64,000 nucleotides of DNA from Labrenzia sp. 011 (GCF_003075075.1 NZ_QCYM01000012.1:88771-152770), one strand, 5' to 3'; shown: positions 6,861 to 17,283, counted from the stretch's first letter. The notes: generated by a model from the sequence alone, not told the origin. Numbers and translations: made by a program.

Positions 6861-8058
6861 ACAGGATGAAGACCATGATGGAGATGGTGACGAAGTTCCA
6901 GGCAATCCCGTTGAGAAAGGCCACCTCGTAGGAGCCGGTCAGATCGTAGATCCAGCCTGACAGCCAGCCGCCGAGCGCCATGCCCAGGATGGTCGCCATG
7001 ATCACCAGTCCGACGCGCTGTCCGGCTTCGCGTGCCGGAAGATACTCGCGGACGATCACGGCATAGCTCGGCACGATGCCGCCCTGGGCGAGGCCGAACA
7101 CCAGCGACACCAGGTAGAGCGACGCCAGGCCGGAAACGGGGATGAAGAGGAACAGGGCCGCGCATTGCAGGACGGCGCCGATCAGCAGCGTCTTGACGCC
7201 TCCGATCCTGTCGGCGAGGTAGCCCGACACCAGGCGGCTGATGACGCCGGTGCCGGTCATGAGGGCGATCATGTCCGCGCCGGGGGCCACGCCGTAGCCG
7301 AGATCGACGCAATAGGCGACGATATGAACCTGCGGCATGGACATGGCGACACAGCAGCCCAGACCGGCGATCACCAGGAGAATCTGCAGCGTGGTGGGGC
7401 TCAGTCCGGTCGTATGCTGTCCGAAGCCTCTGGCGCCGGCTGTTGCCGCCATCGCGTTTTCCGGAGGCGGGCGGCGCAGGATCAGGGACAGCGGCAGCAT
7501 GGCCACAAGGCAGATGACGGCGATCATCAGGTAGGTTTCGCGCCAGTCCGCCGTTGCCAGGTTCCACTGGATGAGCGACGGCCAGACGACCCCGGCAATA
7601 TAATTGCCGCAGGCGACGCTGCCGACGGCCAGACCGCGGCGCTTGACGAACCAGTGGGAGATATCGGCGATCAGGGGACCGAATGTCGCCGAGGTGCCAA
7701 GGCCGATCAGGACGCCCTGCGCCAGCGAAAAGAGCCAGATATCGGGGGCAATGGCGGCAAGGGCAAAGCCGGCGCTCAGGCAGAAGGCCGACGCAATGAC
7801 CGGCGGAACGATGCCGAAGCGGTCGGCGAAGCGGCCGAGAATGTAGTTTCCGGCCGCGAAGCCGAGCATGGTCGCGGTATAGGGAAGGGAAGCGTCCGCC
7901 CGGTCGACACCGAAATCCGCCTGTACGGCCGGCAGCACGATGACCACGGCCCACATGCCCGCGCCGCCGAGCGTGCTGAGCAGAATGGAAATCGCCAGAC
8001 GAAACCAGGCATAGGGCCCGTCCTGGACATAGGGATCTGGGGAAATGGCTACGGACAT
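6820..8058 (-). CDS. Major facilitator superfamily transporter
   Basis: The 412-residue protein has two six-helix halves. Family marks are GRFADRFG between TM2 and TM3 (motif A, about 75-82) and its second-half counterpart GYLADRIGGVK (about 258-268). A charged central loop (RRPPPENAMAATAGARGFG) separates the halves. The N-terminal DGPYAWFRLAISILL resembles monocarboxylate/OFA-type carriers, but no substrate can be read from sequence. The gene stands alone, facing the btu operon, and overlaps the btuC 3' end by 41 nt. ATG 8058 has only a weak ribosome-binding site. Confidence 0.82.
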   Translation of the reverse strand: MSVAISPDPYVQDGPYAWFRLAISILLSTLGGAGMWAVVIVLPAVQADFGVDRADASLPYTATMLGFAAGNYILGRFADRFGIVPPVIASAFCLSAGFALAAIAPDIWLFSLAQGVLIGLGTSATFGPLIADISHWFVKRRGLAVGSVACGNYIAGVVWPSLIQWNLATADWRETYLMIAVICLVAMLPLSLILRRPPPENAMAATAGARGFGQHTTGLSPTTLQILLVIAGLGCCVAMSMPQVHIVAYCVDLGYGVAPGADMIALMTGTGVISRLVSGYLADRIGGVKTLLIGAVLQCAALFLFIPVSGLASLYLVSLVFGLAQGGIVPSYAVIVREYLPAREAGQRVGLVIMATILGMALGGWLSGWIYDLTGSYEVAFLNGIAWNFVTISIMVFILFNGRPRTLIAAGR

Positions 8059-8327
8059 TGTCAGCGCTCGGTATCTTGCGTGACCCTTGGCCTATCAGTT
8101 TCTCGAAACCGGCACCAATGAATATCCGTGAAGCCATTCAGCAGTTTTGGGAATGGAAGCCCGGAGACGTGCTTGCGCTGCTGACCGCTGAAAGACCCTC
8201 AGCCATGTAATTCCACCCAAGTACAGCACCGCTGCATGCAGAACCGGAACCCGGTGCGCAGGGGCGAGCGCAAGCGAGCTCCATCGGGCGGCAAGCGGCC
8301 GTGAAGGACGGCGAAGTCGCCGGCTGC

Positions 8328-9083
8328 TCACATTTCGCCACCATAGCGGTCGATGATCTGCCAGTAGCGGGGATCGCGCCAGACTTTCGACACGGCTTTG
8401 GTAAGGCGTGCCCGGATCTGCGGATCGATGGACTTGTTGGCGGCCAGCCATTGAATGCCGTGAGTCACCGGGGCGCCGATGACCAGGCGTGCGGGGTCGT
8501 AGCCCAGTTTCCTGAACATGTAGTTGGCCCGCAGGGACATGGTGTACCAGGCATCGATCCGGCCGGTCTGGAGCATGGTGGACATCTGTTCGGCGGACGG
8601 GATTTCCGCATAATTCGTGAGGCCGGCGCGTTTGAGAATGCGGCTCCGCTGACTGCCGAGATGGACGCCGACGAGCTTGCCGGTTTCAATCGCCTTCTCG
8701 AAGGTGTCGAGGGGCTGATCGAGTGTGACAAGGGCGCTCTCAGTGTGGAACAGCGGCGCAATATAGGCGAATTTCTCCCGTCGTTCCTGCGAACTGGCGA
8801 CAGTGAACAGCAGGGCTCCCGGGGTTGTTTCCGCCAGGATCTGGGCGCGTTTCCAGGGCGCGAAGCGGATATCGAATTCGAGCCCGGCTGCCTCGGCGAC
8901 GAGTTCCATCAGCTCGACGGCAATACCCTTCTGTTCCTGATCGATCGACAGCGGCGGAAGGTAGCCGGTATAGGCAATGATGCGGTCTGCGGCCTGCCCC
9001 GGCAGGGCAAGAAACAGCAATGCAGCAAAACCGCAGACCAGAACCCGAAAGCTCGCCGTCACGCAATCACACAAGACAAACAA
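8328..9083 (-). CDS. Periplasmic substrate-binding protein, amino-acid type (SBP_bac_3)
   Basis: The product is 251 residues with an N-terminal hydrophobic signal ending LPGQAAD. The body follows the class II binding fold: YTGYLPPLSIDQEQKGIAVELMELVAEAAG, then the PWKRAQ and SSQERREKF region, and a hinge with SAEQMSTMLQTGRIDAWY. Orphan members of this group, with no permease or ATPase gene nearby, are common in marine alphaproteobacteria and may feed other sensors or transporters. A perfect CGGATATCCG palindrome lies upstream at 9153-9162. The ligand is unknown; polar amino acids would fit the family. Confidence 0.75.
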   Translation of the reverse strand: MFVLCDCVTASFRVLVCGFAALLFLALPGQAADRIIAYTGYLPPLSIDQEQKGIAVELMELVAEAAGLEFDIRFAPWKRAQILAETTPGALLFTVASSQERREKFAYIAPLFHTESALVTLDQPLDTFEKAIETGKLVGVHLGSQRSRILKRAGLTNYAEIPSAEQMSTMLQTGRIDAWYTMSLRANYMFRKLGYDPARLVIGAPVTHGIQWLAANKSIDPQIRARLTKAVSKVWRDPRYWQIIDRYGGEM

Positions 9084-9242
9084 GGGTCATCTCCCACAAT
9101 TCCTGTAAGTGTTATTGTGATTTATATCAGGTGCAGGTAACCGAAATATAAACGGATATCCGATAGGATATTGATCCCGCAAAGGATTTCCGAAACAGAT
9201 TCCCTAGGGTCAAGGCGGCTCGGCGGCGTGCCTGCCCGTGCG

Positions 9243-9713
9243 TCAGTCGTGGCCGGACTCTGCGTTGTCCGACGCGACGGGTGGACGTCCGCCGTGGACG
9301 AAGGTCATCGCGTGGCCATTCATGCAGTACCGCCGACCGGTCGGTGGCGGGCCATCGGGGAAGACGTGACCAAGATGGGCATCGCAGGCTCTGCAACGGA
9401 TCTCGGTGCGCATCATGCCGTGGGAATTGTCCTCAAGTTCGCGGACCGCGTCGGGGCTGACTGCCTGGAAGAAACTCGGCCAGCCGCAGCCGGCGTCGAA
9501 TTTGGTGTCCGACATGAACAGCGGCGCTCCGCAGCACACGCAGTCATACCGGCCGATCAGCTTGTTGTCCCAGTAGGGACCGGTAAACGGCCGTTCCGTG
9601 CCGGATTGCCGTGTCACGTAAAACTGCTCCGGTGTCAGCTGTTTCATCCATTCGGCAGTGGTTTTTCTTACTTTCGGGGCATCGTCGTCTTGCCGGACGG
9701 TGTCATCGCTCAT
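9243..9713 (-). CDS. msrB: Peptide-methionine (R)-S-oxide reductase MsrB
   Basis: The 156-residue enzyme reduces methionine-R-sulfoxide in proteins using thioredoxin. Zinc ligands are present as C58-x2-C61 (CVCC) and C107-x2-C110 (CRAC). The core GCGWPSFF is at 75-82 and the catalytic Cys is C130 in GRRYCMN. The usual RYCIN(S/G) reads RYCMNG here, a common variant. The C-terminus carries about 18 extra polar residues. It appears to be a single-gene unit. Confidence 0.93.
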   Translation of the reverse strand: MSDDTVRQDDDAPKVRKTTAEWMKQLTPEQFYVTRQSGTERPFTGPYWDNKLIGRYDCVCCGAPLFMSDTKFDAGCGWPSFFQAVSPDAVRELEDNSHGMMRTEIRCRACDAHLGHVFPDGPPPTGRRYCMNGHAMTFVHGGRPPVASDNAESGHD

Positions 9714-9884
9714 GGGAAATTTCCTGCTGTTCTTTTCGGACCGGAGATAGGGAGAAGGGGCACTGAAGGCAAGGCGACCGGCGCGGCCGGCCGGGTCACG
9801 ATTCCGATGTTAGCGAGGGGAGGGCGGGGAATGCAAGGAAACCGAGGGGCGGCACCGTTTTCCTCCGGTTGCGTCCTCAGGCGG

Positions 9885-10862
9885 TCAGCGGGCCAGAACG
9901 TTCATCACCGTCTTGACCCGGTTGCCGCCTTCCTGGCGCGCCTGGAAAACGCAATTCTCCGCCGCTGCGAGTATGAACTCGGGGCTTTCGCAGACCCCGG
10001 TCTGTTCGGCGACCGCGCAGGCCGCGCCGACGGACGCCGTGACGACACCGTCGCCGGATACGGCATCAGAATTGGGAATGCCGAGATCGTGGATGGCGAC
10101 ATGTATATAGGCGCTGATGGTCTCGGCCCCCAGTTCATGGGTTCTGGGCAGAAGAATGGAAAATTCGGAGGAAGCGGTGCGGGCGGTGACGTCCGCCGGC
10201 CGCCTGGCGATGTCCTTCAGGGTTTCGGCAACCCTGGTGAGACAGTCTTCCACGGCGGCGGGGCCCTTTTGCTCGGCCAGCGCATCGAAGCGGTCGAGCG
10301 AGACCCTTATCAGGCTGGTGTGGGTTTTCTCGCGCAGCGCAATTGCCCACTCGCGTTTCAGGCTGTCTTCAAAGGCGCGGCGATTCAGAAGACCGGTCAC
10401 CGGATCGGTCTGCGTGGCCGCCAGCAGCTGGGATTCCAGCTCCTTGCGCTTTGCGATGCTGCGCAGATAGACCGCGAAGGCATAGGGGGCACCGTTGCCA
10501 TCTTCCAGGAGATGCGTGCTGACTTCGGCCCAGACCACCGGTCCGAAGGCTGACCTGAACTGAAGGTCAGCGCGGGGCAGGGGGCGTTCGGGATCGCCCT
10601 TGCCCGAAAGGATCTGCTGCAGCAGATCCGCGTTGGCGTCCGAACCGTCCACATGGACAAGGCTCTCCAGATGACCGACGAGCTTTTCCGCCTGCCAGCC
10701 GAAGAGACGTTCCGCCGCAGGCGAGATGAACAGGGGCTTTCCGCGCGGCTCAAGCAGTATAACGGCTTCGTTACTGAGTTTTACGAGCGATTCAAAGTCG
10801 ATGTTCGTCGGTCGGAGCGGTTCCGGGCCGGAGGGAATGTCCTTGCTGGATTCCAAAGCCAT
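9885..10862 (-). CDS. PAS-GGDEF protein with degenerate active site
   Basis: The 325-residue soluble protein has a PAS domain (about 22-135, with AERLFGWQAEKLVG) joined to a GGDEF domain opening with the usual TDPVTGLLNRRAFE (about 152-165). The active-site loop that should read GG(D/E)EF is A-S-S-E-F at 230-234, and the later acidic metal site is weak, so diguanylate cyclase activity is unlikely. It may act as a GTP or c-di-GMP-binding adaptor or a signal-input protein. No EAL domain and no RxxD I-site were noticed. It is transcribed divergently from the mrp operon. Confidence 0.8.
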   Translation of the reverse strand: MALESSKDIPSGPEPLRPTNIDFESLVKLSNEAVILLEPRGKPLFISPAAERLFGWQAEKLVGHLESLVHVDGSDANADLLQQILSGKGDPERPLPRADLQFRSAFGPVVWAEVSTHLLEDGNGAPYAFAVYLRSIAKRKELESQLLAATQTDPVTGLLNRRAFEDSLKREWAIALREKTHTSLIRVSLDRFDALAEQKGPAAVEDCLTRVAETLKDIARRPADVTARTASSEFSILLPRTHELGAETISAYIHVAIHDLGIPNSDAVSGDGVVTASVGAACAVAEQTGVCESPEFILAAAENCVFQARQEGGNRVKTVMNVLAR

Positions 10863-11325
10863 CTTTGCCTCACTCAGAATGCCGGTGGCAGTTCTGGTAA
10901 AACTGAACGGTATTTACGTCGAGAAATCAAGATGTTTACACGGAATGACAGTCGGAGGGAGGTTCCATGGGCAATTGCGCCATTGTCGGGATATGATCGG
11001 AGCGGATATTCTCCCGCTGGAGCTTGAATAGACAAGGTGAACAGGGTACAGACCCGCCAAATCTGTTTTCAGGTCGGTCAGGAATAGGGTGTATTCCGGG
11101 CCTGAAAGCGCTGGATGACTGTCGGAGTTTCCGGCTTTTGTGGGACAGGTGGCAGGTTTTGCGGAACGGTCCTCCTGATGCGGGAGGGTTCCGGCAACGT
11201 CCTGTTCACAGTCCTTGGCATTAGGCATGTCATAAAATTTCAAGGCGGCTATTATCCGGCGGAATGATGTTGATTCGCAGTATTCGGCACCGGCCGTTTG
11301 CAGCAAAACGTGACGAAAGATCAGT
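10863..11325. promoter_or_regulatory. Divergent intergenic region upstream of mrp operon
   Basis: This stretch of 463 bp holds no convincing gene. It separates the PAS-GGDEF gene from mrpA and must contain both promoters. The only clear structure is a hairpin at 11163-11192: GGAAC and CCTCC pair with GGAGG and GTTCC around a 3-nt bulge. No conserved -35/-10 pair could be assigned with confidence. Confidence 0.4.
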
Positions 11326-13710
11326 ATGACGCCAGCAGCGATCGACGACACCACTCTTCTTGCCGTTCTGGCGCCCTTCGCGGCCGCTGTCGTCGCGCCT
11401 GTCCTGACACGCTGGTTCAAACACAATGCCGCCTGGCCGCTGGCGCTGGTGCCGGCGTTGATCTTCCTGCATTTCACCGGGTTCATCGGGCCGGTCTCTC
11501 ATGGGGAGACCTTTGTCGCCTCCAAGGCCTGGGCGCCCAGCTTCGGTGTCAATTTCTCGGTCTATGTGGACGGGTTGTCGACCCTGTTCGCATTGCTGAT
11601 TTCCGGCATCGGCACGTTCATCATCCTGTATTCCGGCGGCTACCTGAAGGATCATGCGCAGCAGGGGCGGTTCTTCTCGTTCATGTTCCTGTTCATGGGG
11701 TCGATGCTCGGCCTTGTGCTGGGCAACAATCTGATCTCGCTGTTCATCTTCTGGGAGCTGACGTCCATCACGTCCTTCCTGCTGATCGGTTTCGACAACC
11801 TGCGTGCCGCCTCCCGGCGTGCCGCGCTGCAGGCGCTGCTGGTGACAGGCGGTGGCGGCCTTGCCCTGCTGGCGGCCTTCATCCTGATCATCTCCGCCAC
11901 GGGCGAGATCGAAATGTCCGCGCTTCTGGGATCGCCGGACATCATCAAGGACACGGGGCTCTACCTGCCGATCTTCCTGCTGGTGCTTGGCGGGGCGTTT
12001 ACGAAATCGGCCCAGTTTCCGTTCCATTTCTGGCTGCCGAACGCCATGGAAGCGCCGACCCCCGTGTCGGCCTATCTGCATTCCGCCACGATGGTGAAGG
12101 CCGGCGTGTATCTGCTCATGCGCATGCATCCGCTTCTGGGCGATACGGTGCTCTGGACGACGATTCTGCCACTCTTCGGCGGGCTGACCCTGCTTGTGGG
12201 GACCCTGCTTGCGGTGCGCCAGACCGACCTGAAGCTCATGCTGGCCTATACGACCGTGGCCTCGCTCGGCCTGCTGGTCATGCTTACGGGCACCAGTCAT
12301 GAAAAGGCCCTGGAAGGAGCTGTGCTCTATCTTCTGGCCCATTCGCTCTTCAAGGGCGGTCTCTTCATGGTTGCCGGGACCATCGATCACGAGGCCGGGA
12401 CGCGGGATGTGACCAGGCTCGGCGGGTTGAGGTCGGCGATGCCGATCACCTTTGCCGCCGCCTGCCTTGCCGCCCTGTCCATGGCCGGGCTGCCGCCCTT
12501 CATCGGCTTCATCGCCAAGGAAGTCCTTTATTACGGCACCTGGAACTGGCCGGGCGCCGGCCTGGCCGTCACGCTGACTGCGGTGGCCGGCAACGCCCTG
12601 ATGCTGGTGATTGCCGCCGCCGTCGCCCTCAAGCCGTTCATGGGGCCGAAGGTCGAGACCCCCAAGCATGCCCATGAGGGGCCCGTCCTGCTCTACGCCG
12701 GGCCGGTGGTCCTGTCCCTGACCGGGCTGGTTCTCGCGCTGATGGCGCATACGACGGGCGAACTCTTCGTGGGGCCGACCCTGTCCTCGCTGACCGGCGA
12801 GGCCACGCACGTCGAACTTCATCTGCTGCCGACATCGTTCAACGCACCGCTGATCCTGTCCCTCATCACCATCGGCCTGGGCATCGTGCTGTTCACCCAG
12901 CTCGACAGGCTGCGCGCGCTGATGGGCGCGGTGCTGGCGGCCATCGGCTGGGGGCCGGACAGGGGGTTCGATCAGTTCGTGGCAGGCATTGTCGGCTTCT
13001 CCGGCCGTTTCACCCGTCTTGTCCAGACCGGCAACATGCGGACCTACATGATCGTGATCTTCGTCTTCACGGCGATTGCCGTTCTGCTGCCGGGCTATCT
13101 GACCGGCGGTTTCCCGGCGATGCCCGACATGCCGGTCTACCGTTTCTACGAATGGGGCATTTTCTTCATCGCGGCGCTCGGCCTGGTCGCGGTCCTGATC
13201 GCGAAGACCCGGCTGACCGCCATTGTCTCGCTGGGCATCCAGGGATTTGCCGTGGCGCTGATCTTCATGATGTTCGGGGCGCCGGACCTCTCGTTCACCC
13301 AGTTCATGGTGGAAACGCTCTCCGTGGTCATTCTGGCCCTGGTCATGACGCGGCTCAACCTGATGCCGAACGATCACCGGCCGCTGCCGGTCGCCCTTCT
13401 GACAGGGGCGGTTGCCTGCGCGGCAGGGCTCGGAATGACCCTGACCCTGCTTGCCATCACCCAGCAGCCGTTCGACACCCGCCTGTCGGATTTCTTCGCC
13501 CAGTACAGCCGGGCGATTGCCCACGGCCGCAACATCGTCAACGTGATCATCGTCGACTTCCGCGGCTTCGACACGCTTGGCGAAATCGCGGTGGTCGTAC
13601 TTGCGGGCCTGTGTGTGCTCGCCCTGATCCGGGTGCGCACCAAGCCGGACAAAACCGCTGAGGCATCGACCGTGAATGCCCGGCAAGCCCAGGTCTCGGA
13701 GGCCCGCTGA
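11326..13710 (+). CDS. mrpA: Mrp Na+/H+ antiporter subunit A
   Basis: This polytopic subunit of 794 residues is homologous to NuoL. It has the proton-channel core with [15 protein letters not shown] (about 143-157), the Lys-bearing [21 protein letters not shown] (broken helix region about 225-245) and the amphipathic [10 protein letters not shown]. The C-terminal third carries the MrpB-like DUF4040 region ([19 protein letters not shown]). MrpA is the largest subunit of the seven-protein complex that exports Na+ (and sometimes K+) in exchange for H+, serving pH and salt homeostasis. Its TGA overlaps the ATG of mrpB. Confidence 0.95.
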   Translation: MTPAAIDDTTLLAVLAPFAAAVVAPVLTRWFKHNAAWPLALVPALIFLHFTGFIGPVSHGETFVASKAWAPSFGVNFSVYVDGLSTLFALLISGIGTFIILYSGGYLKDHAQQGRFFSFMFLFMGSMLGLVLGNNLISLFIFWELTSITSFLLIGFDNLRAASRRAALQALLVTGGGGLALLAAFILIISATGEIEMSALLGSPDIIKDTGLYLPIFLLVLGGAFTKSAQFPFHFWLPNAMEAPTPVSAYLHSATMVKAGVYLLMRMHPLLGDTVLWTTILPLFGGLTLLVGTLLAVRQTDLKLMLAYTTVASLGLLVMLTGTSHEKALEGAVLYLLAHSLFKGGLFMVAGTIDHEAGTRDVTRLGGLRSAMPITFAAACLAALSMAGLPPFIGFIAKEVLYYGTWNWPGAGLAVTLTAVAGNALMLVIAAAVALKPFMGPKVETPKHAHEGPVLLYAGPVVLSLTGLVLALMAHTTGELFVGPTLSSLTGEATHVELHLLPTSFNAPLILSLITIGLGIVLFTQLDRLRALMGAVLAAIGWGPDRGFDQFVAGIVGFSGRFTRLVQTGNMRTYMIVIFVFTAIAVLLPGYLTGGFPAMPDMPVYRFYEWGIFFIAALGLVAVLIAKTRLTAIVSLGIQGFAVALIFMMFGAPDLSFTQFMVETLSVVILALVMTRLNLMPNDHRPLPVALLTGAVACAAGLGMTLTLLAITQQPFDTRLSDFFAQYSRAIAHGRNIVNVIIVDFRGFDTLGEIAVVVLAGLCVLALIRVRTKPDKTAEASTVNARQAQVSEAR

Positions 13711-14129
13711 TGCGTACGATCATCTTCCGCACCATCGCGCCCTTTCTGACGGCGCTGATGATCCTGTTTTCGGTCTTTGTGCTGCTGCGTGGCCACAATG
13801 ATCCGGGCGGCGGCTTCATCGGGGGCCTGATCGCGGCTTCGGCGCTGGCGATCTTCGGTATCGCCTGCGGGGTGGCCTCGGTGCGCCGCGCCATCTACTT
13901 CCATCCGATGGGCGTTTCCGGTTTCGGGCTGTTTCTGGCGGCGCTTGCCGGGATACTCTCCTTTTTCAAGTCTCAGGCCTATATGACCAGCCAGTGGCTG
14001 ATTTTCGAGCTGTTCGACGTGGAGATCGCCCTGTCCACACCGATGGTGTTCGACATCGGCGTGTATCTCGTCGTGGTGGGGGCGATCGGCTCCATCGCCC
14101 TTGCGCTGGAAGAAAGGGAGAACGACTGA
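13710..14129 (+). CDS. mrpB: Mrp Na+/H+ antiporter subunit B
   Basis: The product has 139 residues and about four membrane helices, with the MnhB signature [17 protein letters not shown] at about 25-41. It assembles with MrpA in the antiporter complex. The start codon overlaps the mrpA stop by one base (TGATG) and its own stop overlaps the mrpC start in the same way, so the subunits are translationally coupled. Confidence 0.95.
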   Translation: MRTIIFRTIAPFLTALMILFSVFVLLRGHNDPGGGFIGGLIAASALAIFGIACGVASVRRAIYFHPMGVSGFGLFLAALAGILSFFKSQAYMTSQWLIFELFDVEIALSTPMVFDIGVYLVVVGAIGSIALALEEREND

Positions 14130-14506
14130 TGGAAACCGGTGTCGTTATCCTGATCGGCCTGTTTTTCACCGTGGCCATCTATCTGATGCTGTCGAAGTAT
14201 CTGGTACGGATGCTGCTGGGCATCGCCATTCTGGGAAATGCGGTGAACCTGCTCATCTTCACCAACGGGCGCCTGCTTCGCGAAGTGCCGCCGCTCATCC
14301 CGGAGCATCTCTATGTGCCGGAAGTCGTTACCGCGAACCCGCTGCCACAGGCGCTGGTGCTGACGGCAATCGTGATCTCCTTCTCGTTTTTCGCCTTCCT
14401 TCTGGTTCTCGCCTTCCGGGCCTACCAGGAGCTGGGGACTGACGGTGTCAATGAAATGCGTCTCGCCGAACCTGAAGACGACCCAACTCCGCCGCAGGGA
14501 TACTAA
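14129..14506 (+). CDS. mrpC: Mrp Na+/H+ antiporter subunit C
   Basis: This 125-residue NuoK-like subunit has three membrane helices. LVRMLLGIAILGNAVNLLIF is the hallmark second helix, and NPLPQALVLTAIVISFSF the third. An upstream in-frame start at 13994 exists, but ATG 14129 is chosen because it gives the family length and overlaps the mrpB stop codon. A polar C-terminal tail (EPEDDPTPPQGY) is cytoplasmic. It is an obligate subunit of the Mrp complex. Confidence 0.95.
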   Translation: METGVVILIGLFFTVAIYLMLSKYLVRMLLGIAILGNAVNLLIFTNGRLLREVPPLIPEHLYVPEVVTANPLPQALVLTAIVISFSFFAFLLVLAFRAYQELGTDGVNEMRLAEPEDDPTPPQGY

Positions 14507-14511
14507 ACTTC

Positions 14512-16110
14512 ATGGCCGGTTCTTCCGTTTCCGTCGATCTCTCCCAAGCCATGGCGACCGCGCCGGTCGCCGCCGGCGACTGGCTCGTGGTGGCCCCTTC
14601 GCTGCTCACCATATTGGGCGGGTCGCTGTGCCTGATGCTGCGCAAGAATACCGATCTGCAGCCCAAGGTCGGCATCGGGTTTCTGGGCGTGCTGGTGCTG
14701 GCCAATGTGGCGCTGCTGCTGCGCGTGCTCGATCACGGCGTCATCACCATGGTCATGGGCAGCTGGCTGCCGCCGTTCGGGATTGCCTTCACCGTCGATA
14801 CGCTGGGGGCGACGCTGTCGCTCATCGGTGCGATCGTGGCGTTCTGTGCGGGCGTTTACGGCGCGGCGACCGTGGACAGCACGGGCCGCCGTTACGGTTT
14901 CTATCCGTTCCTGCTGCTCATGATGACCGGCGTGTCCGGTGCCTTCCTGACCGGCGACATCTTCAACCTCTATGTCTGGTTCGAGGTGCTCCTGATCTCG
15001 TCCTATGGACTGCTGGTTCTGGGCAACGATCGCATCCAGCTGGACGGGGCCGTCAAATATGGCGTGCTCAACCTGGTCGGCACCAATCTCTTCCTGATCG
15101 CGACCGGCATGCTTTACGGCATATTCGGCACGCTCAACATGGCCGATCTCGCCCAGAAGGTTGCTTCCCTGGAAGATCCGGCTTCCGGCACGCTGGCGAC
15201 GGTCGCTGCGCTGTATTTTCTTGCATTCGCCATGAAGGCGGCGGCCTTTCCGGTCAATTTCTGGCTGCCTGCCTCCTATCACACACCGAATATCGTCGTG
15301 TCCGCAGTCTTTGCCGGGTTGCTGACGAAGGTCGGCGTCTACGCTTTGATCCGGGTCTTCGTCCTGATCCTGCCGGCCTCGCTCGGCTATCTGTCGGATG
15401 TGATCTCGGTGGTGGCCATCGCCACGCTGCTCACGGGCGCCCTGGGTGCATTGGCGCAAAGTGAAGTCCGCCGTCTTCTCGGGTATGTGGTGATCGCCGG
15501 CATCGGCTCGATGCTGGCCGGTGTCGCGGTCGGAACGACGCTGGCGATTTCCGGTGCGGTCTTCTATGCCGTTCATTCGATCATCGTGATGACGGCGCTG
15601 TACATGATGGCCGGCGTCATGGCCATGCTGGGCGGTTCCTACGATCTGCGCAGACTCGGCGGGCTTTATGCCAAAAGCGCCGCCTATTCTGCGGTGTTCC
15701 TGGTTCTGGCCTCCGCGGTCTCCGGCCTGCCGCCCTTTTCAGGCTTCTGGCCGAAGGTCATGCTGGTCAAGGCGGCCTTTGCCGATGACCGGGCCTGGCT
15801 CGGAGCGGCCATTCTGGTCAGCGGGTTCCTGACGATGCTGGCCATGGGCAGGGTCTGGATATTCGCCTTCTGGCGCGGTGGCCCGGAAGGAACGCCTGAC
15901 GGCAAGACCGCATCGGTGACGACCGTCCCGGCCGATGGTGCGCCGCAGGTCTCAGGCGGGGCGGTCTGGGTGCCGCTGGGCATTCTCACAGCGCTTGTGA
16001 TCTACATCGGCGTGCAGCCCGAATGGATGCTGAAACTTTCCACGCAGGGGGCGGGCGGTATCGTTGAGCCGCTCGATTACCTGCGGTCGGTCTTTGGAGT
16101 GCCGGGATGA
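14512..16110 (+). CDS. mrpD: Mrp Na+/H+ antiporter subunit D
   Basis: The 532-residue protein is the second antiporter-like (NuoN/NuoM-related) subunit, with about 14 helices. Conserved pieces are NLYVWFEVLLISSYGLLV (about 145-162) with its membrane glutamate, and the Lys-containing AMKAAAFPVNFWLPASYHTPN (about 240-260). It provides a second proton path in the complex. It begins 5 nt after mrpC, and its TGA overlaps the start of mrpE. A hydrophilic segment near 455-480 (GPEGTPDGKTASVTT) is an insertion near the C-terminus. Confidence 0.95.
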   Translation: MAGSSVSVDLSQAMATAPVAAGDWLVVAPSLLTILGGSLCLMLRKNTDLQPKVGIGFLGVLVLANVALLLRVLDHGVITMVMGSWLPPFGIAFTVDTLGATLSLIGAIVAFCAGVYGAATVDSTGRRYGFYPFLLLMMTGVSGAFLTGDIFNLYVWFEVLLISSYGLLVLGNDRIQLDGAVKYGVLNLVGTNLFLIATGMLYGIFGTLNMADLAQKVASLEDPASGTLATVAALYFLAFAMKAAAFPVNFWLPASYHTPNIVVSAVFAGLLTKVGVYALIRVFVLILPASLGYLSDVISVVAIATLLTGALGALAQSEVRRLLGYVVIAGIGSMLAGVAVGTTLAISGAVFYAVHSIIVMTALYMMAGVMAMLGGSYDLRRLGGLYAKSAAYSAVFLVLASAVSGLPPFSGFWPKVMLVKAAFADDRAWLGAAILVSGFLTMLAMGRVWIFAFWRGGPEGTPDGKTASVTTVPADGAPQVSGGAVWVPLGILTALVIYIGVQPEWMLKLSTQGAGGIVEPLDYLRSVFGVPG

Positions 16111-16583
16111 CAAGTCTCTTTCTGATCAACATTCTTCTGGCGCTCGCCTGGGGCGCGGTCACGGGCAGCTTTTCGGAAGTCAATCTGACCTTCGGCTTCG
16201 TGCTCGGCTTCGGTGCGCTCTATCTGATCCGTGAGCAGGTGGGCACGGTCAGCTATTTCCAGCGCTTCGCCAAGGGAATCGGGCTTGCGGCCCTTTTCGT
16301 CTACGAACTGGTGCTGTCGGCCTGGCGCGTGGCGATCATCGTGCTCAGGCCCCGGATCAACCTGCAGCCGGGCATCATCGCCTTTCCGCTGACCGTGGAC
16401 AGGGATTTCGAGATCACCATGCTGGCCAATCTGATCACGCTGACGCCGGGTACGCTCTCGGTTGACGTCTCCGAGGATCGCAAGACGCTCTATGTGCATT
16501 GTCTTGACGTGCCGGATCCGCAGGCAACCATCGACGACATCAAGAACGGTTTCGAGCGTAAAATCCTGGAGGTGTTCAGATGA
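16107..16583 (+). CDS. mrpE: Mrp Na+/H+ antiporter subunit E
   Basis: The 158-residue MnhE protein has two N-terminal membrane segments, then a cytoplasmic domain with LANLITLTPGTLSVDVSED (about 108-126), the family signature. MrpE is needed for stable assembly in several bacteria. Four-base overlaps (ATGA) join it to mrpD upstream and mrpF downstream. Confidence 0.95.
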   Translation: MTSLFLINILLALAWGAVTGSFSEVNLTFGFVLGFGALYLIREQVGTVSYFQRFAKGIGLAALFVYELVLSAWRVAIIVLRPRINLQPGIIAFPLTVDRDFEITMLANLITLTPGTLSVDVSEDRKTLYVHCLDVPDPQATIDDIKNGFERKILEVFR

Positions 16584-16936
16584 CTTCGCTTGAAGACTTT
16601 TCATCGGCGTTTCTGGATTTGTCCGTCAGCATCTCGCTGGCGATCCTGACGATTTCCTTCGTCATCATCGTGGTGCGGACCGTCAAGGGGCCGAGCCTTC
16701 CGGATCGGGTCGTGGCGCTGGACATGCTGGTCGCGGTGGGAATCGGGTTCATCGCCGCCATCGGGATCCTGACCGGCTACTACCTTTATATCGACATTGC
16801 CATCACGCTCGGTCTGGTCGGTTTCCTGGCAACAGTCGCCTTCGCGCGCTTCGTCCTCAATCGCGGCCTGGCCGGTGACGAGACGATCATGGCGGAAGTC
16901 GATGAAAGCATCAAACGCAGGGAGGCGGGAAAATGA
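16580..16936 (+). CDS. mrpF: Mrp Na+/H+ antiporter subunit F
   Basis: The 118-residue protein has three membrane helices. MrpF family marks are [19 protein letters not shown] (about 34-52) and [24 protein letters not shown]. Residues 107-118 form a charged tail. Overlapping stops and starts on both sides keep it in the coupled operon. Confidence 0.95.
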   Translation: MTSLEDFSSAFLDLSVSISLAILTISFVIIVVRTVKGPSLPDRVVALDMLVAVGIGFIAAIGILTGYYLYIDIAITLGLVGFLATVAFARFVLNRGLAGDETIMAEVDESIKRREAGK

Positions 16937-17283
16937 CTGCTGCCGTGGAAATCGTCACCGGCCTTATGCTTATCATCGGCTCGCTGTTCGCGCTGGTGGC
17001 TTCGGTCGGTCTGATCCGGCTGAAAGATGTCTACATGCGCATGCATGCGGCATCGAAAGCGGGCACGCTGGGGTCCGGAGTGATGCTGCTGGCCATGGCC
17101 GTCCATGCGAGCGATCTTGCGGTCGTGACGCGGGCGATCGCCGGCATTGTCTTCTTTCTGCTGACCGCCCCAATTTCGGCCCATTTATTGGCGAAAGCTG
17201 CATATGCTGCAGGTTATCGTCCCTGTGCCGACACAAAAGAAGATGCCCTTGCGGAAACAATCAGGCCCAAGGCGCAGGAGTGA
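16933..17283 (+). CDS. mrpG: Mrp Na+/H+ antiporter subunit G
   Basis: The 116-residue last subunit of the operon has three helices and the conserved [23 protein letters not shown] in pieces at about 25-47. The C-terminus ends in a polar stretch ([12 protein letters not shown]). With A to F it completes a full group-1 mrp operon in canonical order. No clear intrinsic terminator follows; the next 300 bp are AT-rich. Confidence 0.95.
   Translation: MTAAVEIVTGLMLIIGSLFALVASVGLIRLKDVYMRMHAASKAGTLGSGVMLLAMAVHASDLAVVTRAIAGIVFFLLTAPISAHLLAKAAYAAGYRPCADTKEDALAETIRPKAQE

Noticed and set aside
8118..8210. 30-codon plus-strand ORF (begins MNIREAIQQFWEW) between the MFS and binding-protein genes
   Set aside because: No ribosome-binding site, no partner, and length within chance expectation.
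11230..13686. Minus-strand 818-codon frame opposite mrpA
   Set aside because: Translation is an RGQHE-rich composition typical of the antisense of a membrane-protein gene; mrpA is unmistakable.
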